Positions 1 to 13,413 of a stretch of 64,000 nucleotides of DNA are shown piece by piece. Within the stretch, counting starts at the first letter, position 1, and the number at the start of each line of letters is the position of its first letter. The notes under the pieces are model-generated. The model had not been told where the DNA came from and made no database searches. It saw only the letters and a list, made by a program, of their open reading frames with translations. Source of the stretch: Loxodes magnus (taxonomy: Eukaryota > Ciliophora > Karyorelictea > Loxodida > Loxodidae); contig CAMPDV010000145.1 of the NCBI GenBank assembly GCA_946699065.1, positions 1-64,000 on the forward strand. The letters are read 5' to 3'. A program made the position numbers and the translations under genes.

Positions 1-3000
1 CTCCTTAAAACTGAAATTCATCTTCTTTTCTTACTTTACTTCTTCACTTTTCAAAATACTTATTACTTCTCAAAGCATACTCCTTAAAACTGAAATTCAT
101 CTTCTTTTCTTACTTTACTTCTTCACTTTTCAAAATACTTATTACTTCTCAAAGCAAACTCCTTAAAACTGAAATTCTATCTTCTTTTCTTACTTTACTT
201 CTTCACTTTTCTAAATACTTATTACTTCTCAAAGCATACTCCTTTAAACTGAAATTCATCTTCTTTTCTTACTTTACTTCTTCACTTTTCAAAATACTTA
301 TTACTTCTCAAAGCATACTCCTTAAAACGTAAATTCATCTTCTTTTCTTACTTTTCTTCTTCACTTTTCGAAATACTTATTACTTCTCAAAGCATACTCC
401 TTAAAACTGAAATTTTATCTTCTTTTCTTACTTTGCTTCTTCACTTTTCGAAATACTTATTACTTCTCAAATCATACTCCTTAAAACTGAAATTCATCTT
501 CTTTTCTTTTCTTCTTCACTTTTCAAAATACTTATTACTTCTCAAAGCATACTCCTTAAAACTGAAATTCATCTTCTTTTCTTACTTTACTTCTTCACTT
601 TTCAAAATACTTATTACTTCTCAAAGCATACTCCTTTAAACTGAAATTCATCTTCTTTTCTTACTTTACTTCTTCACTTTTCAAAATACTTATTACTTCT
701 CAAAGCATACTCCTTAAAACTGAAATTCTTTCTTCTTTTCTTACTTTACTTCTTCACTTTTCAAAATACTTATTACTTCTCAAAGCATACTCCTTAAAAC
801 TGAAATTCTTTCTTCTTTTCTTACTTTACTTCTTCACTTTTCAAAATACTTATTACTTCTCAAAGCATACTCCTTAAAACTGAAATTCTTTCTTCTTTTC
901 TTACTTTACTTCTTCACTTTTCAAAACATTTATTACTTCTCAAAGCATACTCCTTTAAACACAAATTCATCTTCTTTTCTTACTTTACTTCTTCACTTTT
1001 CAAAATACTTATTACTTCTCAAAGCATACTCCTTAAAACTGAAATTCTTTCTTCTTTTCTTACTTTACTTCTTCACTTTTCAAAATACTTATTACATCTC
1101 AAAGCATACTCCTTAAAACTGAAATTCTTTCTTCTTTTCTTACTTTACTTCTTCACTTTTCAAAATACTTATTACTTCTCAAAGCATACTCCTTAAAACT
1201 GAAATTCATCTTCTTTTCTTACTTTACTTCTTCACTTTTCAAAATACTTATTACTTCTCAAAGCAAACTCCTTTAAACTGAAATTCATCTTCTTTTCTTA
1301 CTTTACTTCTTCACTTTTCAAAATACTTATTACTTCTCAAAGCATACTCCTTAAAACTGAAATTCATCTTCTTTTCTTTACTTCTTCACTTTTCAAAACA
1401 TTTATTACTTCTCAAAGCATACTCCTTAAAACTGAAATTCATCTTCTTTTCTTACTTTACTTCTTCACTTTTCAAAATACTTATTACTTCTCAAAGCATA
1501 CTCCTTAAAACTGAAATTCATCTTCTTTTCTTACTTTACTTCTTCACTTTTCAAAATACTTATTACTTCTCAAAGCATACTCCTTAAAACTGAAATTCAT
1601 CTTCTTTTCTTACTTTACTTCTTCACTTTTCAAAATACTTATTACTTCTCTAAGCATACTCCTTAAAACTGAAATTCTTTCTTCTTTTCTTACTTTACTT
1701 CTTCACTAACATAAATACTTATTACTTCTCAAAGCATACTCCTTAAAACTGAAATTCATCTTCTTTTCTTACTTTACTTCTTCACTTTTCAAAATACTTA
1801 TTACTTCTCAAAGCATACTCCTTAAAACGTAAATTCATCTTCTTTTCTTACTTTACTTCTTCACTTTTCAAAATACTTATTACTTCTCAAAGCATACTCC
1901 TTAAAACTGAAATTCATCTTCTTTTTTACTTTACTTCTTCACTTTTCAAAACACTTATTACTTCTCAAAGCATACTCCTTAAAACTGAAATTCATCTTCT
2001 TTTCTTACTTTACTTCTTCACTTTTCAAAATACTTATTACTTCTCAAAGCATACTCCTTAAAACTGAAATTCATCTTCTTTTCTTACTTTACTTCTTCAC
2101 TTTTCAAAATACTTATTACTTCTCAAAGCAAACTCCTTAAAACTGAAATTCATCTTCTTTTCTTACTTTACTTCTTCACTTTTCGAAACACTTATTACTT
2201 CTCAAAGCATACTCCTTAAAACGTAAATTCATCTTCTTTTCTTTTCTTCTTCACTTTTCGAAATACTTATTACTTCTCAAAGCATACTCCTTAAAACTGA
2301 AATTCATCTTCTTTTCTTACTTTACTTCTTCACTTTTCAAAATACTTATTACTTCTCAAAGCATACTCCTTAAAACTGAAATTCATCTTCTTTTCTTACT
2401 TTACTTCTTCACTTTTCAAAATACTTATTACTTCTCAAAGCATACTCCTTAAAACTGAAATTCTTTCTTCTTTTCTTACTTTACTTCTTCACTTTTCTAA
2501 ATACTTATTACTTCTCAAAGCATACTCCTTAAAACGTAAATTCATCTTCTTTTCTTTTCTTCTTCACTTTTCAAAATACTTATTACTTCTCAAAGCATAC
2601 TCCTTAAAACTGAAATTCATCTTCTTTTCTTACTTTTCTTCTTCACTTTTCGAAATACTTATTACTTCTCAAATCATACTCCTTAAAACTGAAATTTTAT
2701 CTTCTTTTCTTACTTTGCTTCTTCACTTTTCAAAATACTTATTACTTCTCTAAGCATACTCCTTAAAACTGAAATTCAATCTTCTTTTCTTACTTTACTT
2801 CTTCACTAACATAAATACTTACTACTTCTCAAAGCATACTCCTTAAAACTGAAATTCATCTTCTTTTCTTACTTTACTTCTTCACTTTTCAAAATACTTA
2901 TTACTTCTCAAAGCATACTCCTTAAAACTGAAATTCATCTTCTTTTCTTACTTTACTTCTTCACTTTTCAAAATACTTATTACTTCTCAAAGCATACTCC

Positions 3001-3443
3001 TTAAAACTGAAATTCTATCTTCTTTTCTTACTTTACTTCTTCACTTTTCAAAATACTTATTACTTCTCAAAGCATACTCCTTAAAACTGAAATTCATCTT
3101 CTTTTCTTACTTTACTTCTTCACTTTTCAAAATACTTATTACTTCTCAAAGCATACTCCTTAAAACGTAAATTCATCTTCTTTTCTTACTTTTCTTCTTC
3201 ACTTTTCGAAATACTTATTACTTCTCAAAGCATACTCCTTAAAACTGAAATTTATCTTCTTTTCTTACTTTGCTTCTTCACTTTTCGAAATACTTATTAC
3301 TTCTCAAATCATACTCCTTAAAACTGAAATTCATCTTCTTTTCTTTTCTTCTTCACTTTTCAAAATACTTATTACTTCTCAAAGCATACTCCTTAAAACT
3401 GAAATTCATCTTCTTTTCTTACTTTACTTCTTCACTTTTCAAA
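1..3443. repeat. 79-bp tandem repeat array, about 43 copies
   Basis: A 79-bp unit starting CTCCTTAAAACTGAAATTC and ending CTCAAAGCATA repeats head to tail from the first base to about 3443, so the array continues beyond the left edge. Variants recur: AAACTG versus AAACGT, TTCAT versus TTCTTTC versus TTTTAT, CAAAATAC versus CGAAATAC, and units shortened by loss of a TTACTTTA block. Small ORFs inside it only reflect the repeated text. It ends abruptly in non-repetitive T-rich DNA. Confidence 0.98.
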
Positions 3444-4265
3444 AACTTACAAATACCTTACTGATCGCTAGATTCTTTTTCCTACTTTTCTTTTACACTT
3501 ATATAACATCCCTAATCACTTTATAAAATCCACTCTTCATTATTTTTTTTATTCATTATACTAAGAAATCATTCTAATTTTTTTTAGATATTTTATAATC
3601 TTTCAAATTTAACTTAAAAATTTTGCTTGCTGATCTTTGTTTGCTTTTTTTTAATTTTCAAAAATTTATTTCTTACTTTTCATGCATATATTCATTTTAT
3701 TATTTAAATCATTTTTTTTGAAATTATTCATTTCATTGATTATTTTTTTATTTTTTTTTATTTCAATATTTTTTTTTTTTTATATTTATTTTGCATTGGA
3801 TTTTATATTTTTATAAATTAAATTGAAATTTTTCCTTTTTTCTCATCAAACGTTTTTTATACTTTTCTGATTTTTATCTTTTTAATTATGAAATTAACAA
3901 GATTCGTTTTTTTTTATTTTGTTTTTTCTATATGAGAACTTTGTATATTTTTTTTGTTATTAATTGTTTCTATTTTCTTCTTTTTAGAAAGCTATAAATA
4001 ACTTAAATTAGTATATTAAGTATTTTTTTTTAGAATTTTATTTTTATATAGTCCTTAACTTTTTTACTATGTTTTCAAGATTTTTAATACCCAAAATATT
4101 TTCCTTCTTTTTTCCTTATCAAATTCTCCTGTAGAACTAAATTCTTACGCCAAAATTGCATTTTCACTTTTTTCATTTTGAAAACATTTTAAATTTTTTT
4201 GTATATCTTATATTCATTAAACGAATAAAAATTCGTTTTTAAAGCTTTAGTTTAAAAATATTTTA
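3444..4265. other. T-rich non-coding DNA, nothing recognised
   Basis: This stretch follows the array and is dominated by poly-T runs and AT-rich sequence. No conserved protein motif or RNA was seen on either strand. Confidence 0.6.
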
Positions 4266-5260
4266 AAGTTCATTCCGTCCGAAAAAGATATTTTATTAAT
4301 AAGCTTAGCAAAAAAAAAAATTAAATTTTTCACAATGTAAGGCTGAACATGATCTTTTTTTTACTTTTATTAACTCCAAAAATTAAAAAAATCACAAAAA
4401 TTTTTCATTACCCAAAAATCAAAAAAATTATCACAACCCAATTAAAAAAAAATTAGAACAACCCAAAATCAATATGATTCGAAACCAAAATCGAAAATTT
4501 TATCCTTTAATTTTTTTATTCCAATTTTTTCTCAAAACCCTTTTATATTTTTAATCTTTTTTGGAAAATTTGTTCCTTTCTGACCTTTATCTATCCCGAT
4601 TTCCCCCAGTTTGTTCCGTCCGAAAAAAGTCTTGCAGTGTAAAAAGCTGAGCAAAAAAACAAAATTATATTTTTCACGATTTAATGCTTTAAATACTCTT
4701 ATTCACCTTTCATTTAGCTCTAAAAATCAAAAAAAAATACCAAAATCCAATTCTTAAATTTTTATCTTGCACCAAAATCGAAAATTTTCAAATCAAAATC
4801 AAAATCAAAATCCAATATCAAAACTTTCAAACCAAAATCAAAATTTTCAAAACCAAACTCAAAATTTTCAAAACCAAACTCAAAATTTTCAAAACCAAAC
4901 TCAAAATTTAAAAAACCAAATTCAAAATTTTAAAAACCAAAATCAAAATTTCAAAACCAAAATCAAAATTTTAAAAACCAAAATCAAAATTTTCAAAACC
5001 AAAATCAAAATTTTCAAAACCAAACTCAAAATTTAAAAAAACTCAAAATTTTCAAAACCAAACTCGAAATTTAAAAAACCAAAATCAAAAAAATTACCTC
5101 AAAATTTTTTCCCCATTTTTTTTAAAAATCCTTTTTTATATTAAAATTTGTTCTTAAAAAATTTATTCCTTTCTGACCCTCTACTAATCCCGAAATCCCC
5201 CAGCTTGTTCCGTCCCAACTCAGCCCTATAGTGTAAAACGCTGAGCAAAAAAAGGCTTTG
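4266..5260. repeat. Dispersed modules with TTCCGTCC and GCTGAGCAAAAAA
   Basis: Three related modules occur near 4270, 4613 and 5206. Each carries TTCCGTCC followed about 30 bp later by a version of GCTGAGCAAAAAA (GCTTAGCAAAAAA in the first). The second and third are also preceded by a shared CCTTTCTGACC and CCCCCAG segment. They are spaced about 343 and 593 bp apart, so they look like diverged copies of a longer unit. Confidence 0.75.
4777..5092. repeat. 21-bp tandem repeat, Q/N-rich in one frame
   Basis: Tandem copies of a unit like CAAAATTTTCAAAACCAAACT run through this interval. One + frame reads as repeating Q, N, T and F residues. There is no supported gene around it, so it is treated as a microsatellite-like repeat. 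Confidence 0.85.
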
Positions 5261-5404
5261 ACACTTTTTGCCATTTTCAGGGCTTCTAACTCATTAAAAT
5301 TTTAATCTGCTGTCCATTTATTATATAGTATACTAAATTTTTCCTATCGTAAAAAAAATAAAAATTATAATAAATGTAATTAAATTTTATAGCAAATTAA
5401 AAAT

Positions 5405-5580
5405 ACTTTGCGCTGTCACGTAACTCAAAAAAATTTCTAAAGCCATACTATAAAATTAAAAAAATTAGCTCTAGTACATAACTCTAAAATTTTTCTAACG
5501 CCAGAAAAATTAAAAATTTTTTAGCTCTAGTACGTACTTCAAAAATTTTTCCTAACACTAGAATATTTTTTTTTAACTCT
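5405..5580. repeat. Degenerate repeat of about 65 bp, three copies
   Basis: The motif GCTCTAGTACATAACTC followed by AAAATTTTTCTAACGCCAG recurs with divergence at about 5412, 5467 and 5522. No coding role is visible. Confidence 0.55.
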
Positions 5581-5880
5581 GTTTTACTTTTTTTATAATT
5601 CTTACTTAAAAAAATTTCGATAGTTAATATAAGACTTTACTTTAACTTAAATTTTAACTTTTATTAATAAAAATTACTAAGTTCAGAAAAAAGACTTAGA
5701 AAAAAATCGCCAATCTTAAAACTTTTTTTTACTTGAAATAATACAAATAATAAGAAAGTGAACATAACTAATTAGCATAACGACTTAACAATTTTAGATT
5801 CTTAAATGTAAAAATTAAATAGTTTAAATAGTTTAACTCCATAATAGATCACCTGATGTATCTTTATTTGTCCTCCACAC

Positions 5881-8244
5881 TCATTGTAGTATTAGCCATT
5901 ACGCAATTCTTAAATGATAAGCCATAGTCTGCATATACTTTGTTCCAGTCAGTCTATATAAATGTGGTGTGTTAAATTTGAACTTACCTGTTGTTAACTA
6001 TTAGTATCTACTCCGTTCAATATCCTTCCTAAGTTCCATCTTCGGAATGTTGTAATCACTTGATTAGTTATAACTATAACTTAAGTAATACTTAACTCCA
6101 TTACTTGATATCAACCAATTGTTGTCCCTAGATAATGATAAACTACCCACTGTGTCAGTATGACCCAATAGTACACAGATACACTATCCATTATTGATAT
6201 TTCATATTCTTATTGTCTTGTCATATGATCCTGATAAGATATACTTGTTGTTATTCGAGAATATTACCGATAAGACATAAGAGGTGTGACCCGATAAGAC
6301 CTTTGTACAAGACAGAGTTCGAGAGTTCCATAAACGAATAGTTTTGTCATCCGATCCAGATATGATGTAAGTGGAATCACTAGATATAGCCACAGATAAT
6401 ACTGAAGCTGTGTGACCACTCATGGTCTTACAGGTACCTGTCTTGACGTCCCATAGTCTCACCGTCTTATCATAACTTCCCGATACGATGAACTCTGAAT
6501 CACTGGATATAGCCACAGATCATACATGACTAGTGTGACCACTCATGGTCTTACAGGTACCTGTCTTGACGTCCCATAGTCTCACCGTATTATCTGCACT
6601 TCCCGATACGATGAACTCTGAATCACTGGATATAGCCACAGCATATACAGAATAAGTGTGACCACTCATGGTCTTACAGGTACCTGTCTTGACGTCCCAT
6701 AGTCTCACCGTATAATCTACACTTCCCGATACGATGAACTCTGAATCACTGGATATAGCCACAGCATATACAACATTAGTGTGACCACTCATGGTCTTAC
6801 AGGTACCTGTGGCTATATTGTATAGTCTGAGAGTAGAGTCATATGATCCAGAAAGAATTAAGTTGGCATCTGAAGAAATGGCAACCGAAGTGACTGAGGA
6901 TGAGTGTCCAGTGAATATGTGTGGGTATTCAGAAGATATTGAGGTAAGGTTAGCATTGGAGAGGTCGCAATTAAGGAACTTAGTATTTCTGAGGTTAGCA
7001 TAAGTTAAGTTGGAGTTAGAAAAATTGCAGGATGTGAAGGTGGTATCCGAAATGTCTGTGTTAGTTAAGTTGATGCTTTGGAAGTTAAGTTGACTGAATT
7101 AGAGGTTCGTGAAATTCAAAATTGTTAAAGCATTTGCTGCTGCTACTTGCATTTTTGGTTGATTTTTAGCAAGATTCAAGATCTGCAACATGTATTGCTA
7201 GTTCTTTGCTGAATTTAGTTATATTAAATCGTAAAGAATTATCGATTTCTTGCAGATGTTGATTGTGTTCAAAGGATTGTTCAAAATGGTATTAATGTCG
7301 ATTTACTTGTTTTGGAATTCGTTGAGTATATTCTAAAGGTTTTGAATACTTTCAATTTTGAACTCATAATTTGGCTACTTTATGATTTAAGCTGGTTTTA
7401 TTATTTCTGCAACTTTAGACTGTATTTATTTTGCAACTTTCTATCCTTATATTTATTTTTTAGATTCTTCTTAAGGTTGTCTCACTTCTTATGCCTGGTT
7501 TTACTTAAGTTGGTTCTATTAATCTAAGAACTTTCTTATTAAAACTGTGAAATCTTACATATTTACTCTTTGTTCAGAATTCATAGACATAATTTCCTAG
7601 AATACCTTAAACGAAATTTCAGAAATTGCTTTGTAATTTTGGCTGGCGTCTTAGTAACTCAAAGACCTTACTCTTTGCATTTCATTCTACATGCTTTCAA
7701 ATTCTTTTGCTACCTCATTCAATAAATTTAAGTTACGATTGTATTCTTAACTGGTTACCATTTTTAGAGTCTTTATTTACTGATACTTCTCACTTAGAGC
7801 ATTTATCTTTCTTAAGACTTACTCAATTTCATTTACAATCTTTTTTCTCTCATCAATTTCACTTTAACATAGTATCCACGTAACTTGTTTTACTATTTCA
7901 TTGAAGATCTTTTGGAAATCTACACATGTCTTCTTGATGCTTAAGATGTTTGCCTTTTAGATGTTGGCTTGTCCCGATAAGTCTTAAATCAGTTTAATCA
8001 GATTGGCCTAATGCTCAAACTTATTTAGCTATTACTTAAAGTATTCTTTTATGTCGAAATTCTTTAGATTTTGTTCCTCTATATTTACTTTTTAGTTGTG
8101 AATCTTGCATTTATAAGTATTAGTTACTTTTGAAACTGTTTTTAAACATTTAAAGCATTAAATGCAACCACAACTTATTACTTTAGGTTATCTTTGATTT
8201 TAGTCAAAGACTTTGCTACAACTCTAACAGATAGTTAAATCCAT
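5881..8244 (-). CDS. RING-type zinc finger, coiled-coil, pentapeptide and seven-blade WD40 repeat protein
   Basis: One uninterrupted frame of 787 codons runs from an ATG at 8244 if TAA/TAG are Gln and TGA is Trp. Residues about 6-55 form a RING-like Cys/His cluster (CQSC near the start, then CGC, CFKC and KCKIH). Residues 60-380 are Gln-rich and coiled-coil-like. Residues about 385-435 carry pentapeptide-type repeats (NLTNTD, FSNSNLTYANL, CDLSNANL). Residues about 440-735 hold seven WD40 blades, enough for a complete propeller. Two TGA codons (6519-6517 and 6201-6199) sit at the Trp of GHTSHVWSV and of IRIWNI, which supports TGA=Trp. The chosen end is the first TGA after the propeller not at a conserved Trp; the exact end is uncertain. 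RING plus coiled coil suggests an E3 ubiquitin ligase or scaffold with the propeller binding substrate; that role is inferred. Confidence 0.85.
6423..6792 (-). repeat. Nearly identical 123-bp units inside the WD40 gene
   Basis: The segment beginning MSGHT recurs at 6792, 6669, 6546 and 6423, exactly 123 bp (41 residues) apart. The intervening DNA is almost identical, so blades 2 to 4 arose by recent duplication or are kept alike by gene conversion. Confidence 0.95.
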
Positions 8245-10866
8245 TACTTATAATTTATTTAACAAAAAAGTTTCTCAATAAATACCATATATTACAATGA
8301 AAATAAAATTGATAAAAAATAAATATTAATTAAAAATAAGAATTTATCAAAATTAATATTTAATTTTGATTAAAAAAAGATGCTAAGGAAAATTAAAAAA
8401 AATTAATAACTATTAGATAAAAATATAACTAAAAAAATTGAATGTGAAAATTAAAATTTTACATAAATAATAAAATTAAATATCTAATTTATTTTTTAAT
8501 AAAATTAAAAGAAAGAAAAATTTTTTAAATAAAATTGTTAAAAAATATATTATATTAACATAAGTTATAAATTTTAATTAAAAATTTAATTTTTATTTGA
8601 GATAGATGCAATAAAAAAATTTTTTTATTAATACAAAAAATATTAAAAAACTAAATTTCAAATGAGAAAGATAAAAATAAATAAAACTATAATAATAAAA
8701 ATATACTTTAAATTATATTTTTTTAATTTTTTTTTATAAATATAAAAACAATTCTTATAATAATTAAATACAAATAAATTTTTTATAATTTTAAAAGAAA
8801 AAAAAATATAAGATATGTATGTAGAATAAAATTTAATTATTTTAAAAAAAAAAATTATTTTGAATTTAACAATCAAAACAAAATTTTTTTTATTAATATA
8901 TAATGTAAAATATTAAAAAAATTTAGAATAAAAAATCTTTATTCATCTGAATAAACTTCTAAACTTAAACCCAAATTACAAAAAAAAATTTTCTTTAAAG
9001 CCTTGTAATTATTTAATATCAAACAATAATTGAATAAGTTATCTAAAATTATATAGTAAAATTTATTTGTTTAAAAATTCAAAAAATATTTAAATTTATA
9101 CGATATAATTTAATTAAAAAAATTAGAGAAATAAAATAAGATACAATATGAAAAAAAATTCATTATATTAATAAAATTAAAACATCCTAAAAAGTAAACT
9201 CAAAATTAAATAATTTAAAAAAAATAATATTAAAAGAATAAATTAAAAAAGATAAAATATTATGATAATTAAAAAAAATGAATAAATAAATATAAATTTA
9301 AAAGAATATAAAAAATAATAAAAAAGTATAAAATTATAATAAAATATAGATATATTAAAATTATAAAAATAATTCAATATGATTAAAAAAGATAAAAGGA
9401 GCAAACAAAAAAAAAGAAAATTTAATTTAACTGAATGAAAATAAAAAATTTAATTAAAATAAGAAAAACATATGAGACTATTAAAGCCATATAATAATTA
9501 ATTAAAAAAAACAAATATAATAATATTTATCAAGTTTTATAAGCATTCTAAATATCTTCATGGTAGTTTATAAAATTCTACTAAGTATGCTTTATATTTT
9601 ATCTTTAAGTAATTTTCTTAATTGTATTGCTTAATTACTTTTTCAAAAAAATGAACATAGTTATTTTATAATAAATTTAGATTTTTTTCAATTAAATTGT
9701 AATTATAAATTTCTACATTCATTCTATATCAGAATGCTATTTGAATCTATTAATATAAATTTCTCATTTTATATAGATTTTTTTGTTTTAATTAATAAAA
9801 ACCTAAATTTAGTATAGAAATTTAGAATAATTTATTATTAAGCTTATTTTAAGATATATTGGAAGAAAATATAAAAATGAGATTCAATTTTATTTGGCTT
9901 TCCTAATTATCTAATTTAACTTGCATGTTTTATTTACAACTAACATTATCAATCATATATTTTATTTATATACCTTATTTAAGTTATGAAACAAAGTGTA
10001 TGAAGATTATAATGATAATATAAAGCAGATGATATTTACTATTTGTTTTAAGACTAGCTTTCATAAGAAAATAATTAAATCTACATAGACTTAAATAAAT
10101 AAAGATAACTAAAATTATAGAATTATAAATAATCAGATTGATAAATAAATATTAAGCTTATATATAGTAGCTTAAATTAATTATTTATTATGGAAGGCTT
10201 GTGATTGGCCTAATGATTTATTTTATTTTTAAATTTTAAAAACTTAATAATAATTTTTAGTTATAGATGGGAAATTTATTTATCTAAATTTATTAATAAT
10301 ATTTAGATAAAACTTTGATTAAATTATTTTAAAAGTTTATATTCCTGTGAGAATGATGTTATAAATAATGAAAATAAATAATAATTTAACAACTAAAATT
10401 GAAATTTCAAGATCTTTTTGAAGAATGGAAAGTAAAGAAAGTAAAAAAAGAAGATCAAATAGTGAAAATATAAAGAAAATGTCTATAAGCAGGATAAAAA
10501 TAGAAAATTGGAGTTATTTGGAAACAAATAAAGTCTTTATTTTATTAACTTAATTTATTACTTTAAAGTTTCTTTTCGATATTACGAAAATACTTAGTAA
10601 TATTTATTTTATTTCTTTATTATGCACTGATAGATATATGCTTCGCTATTAAATTAACGTATCGATATTAAAGTTTAAAAAAAATCCTTAATATTACAAT
10701 TTAATTATCTATCAAGTAATTTACGATTTTAATTTAATAATAGAGTTAATTTTCAAATAATTTTAATTATTCTTTTATTATTTAAAGTAGCTCTTTTAAT
10801 AGCTTAAGTAGGTATTTAAAATTACTCCAAACAATATAAATTCACTTTGGTACTTAGCATGTATAA
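8245..10866. other. AT-rich spacer, nothing recognised
   Basis: Mostly A/T homopolymer-rich DNA. It probably holds the promoters of the minus-strand WD40 gene (left) and the plus-strand secreted-protein gene (right). No protein motif or structured RNA was recognised. Confidence 0.55.
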
Positions 10867-11634
10867 ATGAAAATTTCCTTCTTACTGATATTGACTATTA
10901 TAGCGTTTTCTCAAAGTCACAGAATAGATAAGTTCTTTATGGAAAAGTAAAGCTATACTCAAGAAAGACTTAGTACCAAATCTATGAGAGATGCAAATGG
11001 AAATGTTTATGAAGTAGGGTATTCATAAATTAGTTCTAATAATTAAGATTGCTGAATTAGGAAAGTAGATAGTTAAGAAGTTGAACTGTACAAAACTTTC
11101 TTAGATTCAAGCCCAGCTGATTGTAGAGGTTTAATATTGACTTTAGGCAGCAATGATAGACCATATGCAGAGTTTTCGATTGATGGAGGCTAATATGATG
11201 CAGGATATATCACCAAAAAATCAGTTATGACTGGTGCTTTTTCAGGATCTATTTTTGATAGTTATGGTTCAGGATGAGGTCCTAAAGTTTCAGTTTTAGC
11301 TGGATTAAGAATTGATAATGGATTTATCGAACAAGCTACATTTTTAAGAGCGTAACTTTCTACAGGAAAAGCGAATTCGTACTTAGTTTAAGAAATAAGT
11401 TTCTGTGCAAATCAAGTTTCAGTTTACTCTTAGAGTTGGTATAAATCTTTCGATAAAAATTCTTCAAATAATAAGTTCATAGGTTACCCAGAAGCAGGCT
11501 TGATAAAAGTAACTACGTGAGGATTTTTCAGAAATTATATTCATTTAGACAGAAATATTACGATAATTACATAGGCTTCAGTTAAAGATCCTTTAACGTG
11601 TTCAATTTTCTTTTAGGTAGAAGTTTGGCAATGA
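10867..11634 (+). CDS. Small predicted secreted or surface protein
   Basis: An ATG-to-TGA frame of 255 codons. Residues 1-17 (MKISFLLILTIIAFSQS) are a typical cleavable signal peptide. The rest is a soluble, Gly/Ser/Asp-containing sequence with phrases such as DANGNVYEVGYS and SNDRPYAEFSIDGG, which suggest a beta-rich fold. Three in-frame TGA codons (11053, 11275, 11518) read as Trp in sensible contexts (DCWIRK, SGWGP, TTWGF), many TAA/TAG codons read as Gln, and the frame closes on TGA. I do not recognise the family. Continuity of composition and the signal peptide make a real gene likely. Confidence 0.75.
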
Positions 11635-13410
11635 ACTTAATTTGTTTTAATTAAATCCTATCTTTTAAGTACAAATTTAAATAAAAAGGCTAAGTTAATA
11701 ATTAAATATTGCTTAAGGAATATAATTTAAATTTAAAGATTCGCTAAATGTCCATATATCTTAAGTATTTGTACTCTATGGTTTATTTATAAAATAATTA
11801 TTAATTTGATATATTTAATTTATATATTAAAGTCAAAATAACCTTAACTTAATAATAATTATGCTAGTAGCCTTCATTTTAATAAGCTATAGCTCTTATG
11901 ATTAAACTAATAGTATAAAAGTATTAGCCTTAATTATTCTTAATATAATATCTTTATATTTTAATTAAGGAAATTATGCAAAGGTAAGTTAGATAGGTTT
12001 TAATATTGATAGTATGGTATTTTGGTATAATTAACTAAGCTTCTTTAGTTACTATCTTTAATTCCTAAGAAAGATAGTAGCATTTAATTTATTGTTGAAT
12101 ATAATTAGATTTAAGTAATAAACAGTATAATATAATAATATAACTAGCTTTGGAAATAGATAATAAAATAAAGCTTAACATTAATTTAATAGTGTCTATA
12201 TAATTTCTAAAATTAGTACTTACATTGATATTAGAATCTAAGAGCTTATGCTTATAAGATAGTAAATAGTATTAAATTAAGTTTTAAAGATTCTAATAAA
12301 GAGAATAATGAAATGGTTTATTGAATATACTTGCATTTATATTAAATTCTTAGAGTTATATAATATACATTTATCTAATTTACTATTAATTACTCTAATC
12401 TACTTCTAAAGCTAATTCTATCATTATATAAAGCAGATATCTAAACTATTTAGATATTATTAGTTCTTATATACAATGCTACTATAGTTACCTATAATTA
12501 ATATAGTTATCTAATATTATCTAACTTTAGAAACTACTACCTATTTAGAATTTATTTATTTAATTGCTTCATTTTTATTTAGATTGTAATTCAATTCTTT
12601 TAAGCATGCATCTCATTAAGAAAATCTACTTTTTACATTTATTTAAGAATTTTAAGTTTAAAAGAGGGAAATTAAAAATATCAAGCTATAATACAATTAG
12701 GATCATCCTATTTAGATAAAAATTAGAAAATAGCTAAACTTAATTCTAGAATCTAATGACTCTTATATTTTATCCTTTTAGCCTTAAATAGACAAAAAGC
12801 ATATTTAACTATGCATTATATTAGAATTTATAAAGCAAAATAATAACTTAAAAGATTTAAATTAATAAATTATAGCAATAGGAATAAACAAGCTTTAAGA
12901 TTTATTATAAATTAACTAAGAATATTAAGAAATTATTATATTTATAAAATATAAAATAATCAATCAACTAAAGCTAGAGTTATGAATCATTATATATTAG
13001 TGTCTACTTCATTAGGTCTTTTACTAAGTTATATTTAATTATAACCATATATCATTTTAAACTTTAGACATCTCTTTAATTAATATTTTGATTCATCATT
13101 TCTTTGCAAATAACTTTGAAGCATTTTTAATTAGAAGATATTAATAATCTATTTGCAAATATTTAAAACCTAAAGCAGAATCTAATCTAGATTTAAATAA
13201 ATTAGATATCAGCGCTTTTTTTAATTTATTTAAATTCAAAACTATGTAGATAAGACAATAATATTTCCAAATATTTGGTAAATAAAAGATATATATAAAG
13301 TTAACTATTTTTTAGAGGTATTTTATAAGTGAATAGAGTCATTTCACCCCAAATTCTTAGAATAAATATACATTTTTAAATTATTATTTAATCTTATAAT
13401 TTTTTATTCT
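11635..13410. other. AT-rich spacer, nothing recognised
   Basis: Dense in TAA/TTA words, with no conserved motif, RNA gene or clear coding frame seen on either strand. Confidence 0.5.
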
Positions 13411-13413
13411 CAT

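Noticed and set aside
1-3443. CRISPR array
   Set aside because: There are no unique spacers; units are contiguous and the organism is eukaryotic.
433-3464. Short hydrophobic ORFs at 433-639 and 3270-3464
   Set aside because: They are only translations of the 79-bp tandem repeat.
4767-5036. Q/N-rich prion-like protein of 89 residues
   Set aside because: It is the translation of a 21-bp tandem repeat with no gene context.
6791-7883. Plus-strand ORFs at 6791, 7312 and 7626
   Set aside because: They are antisense shadows of the RING/WD40 gene.
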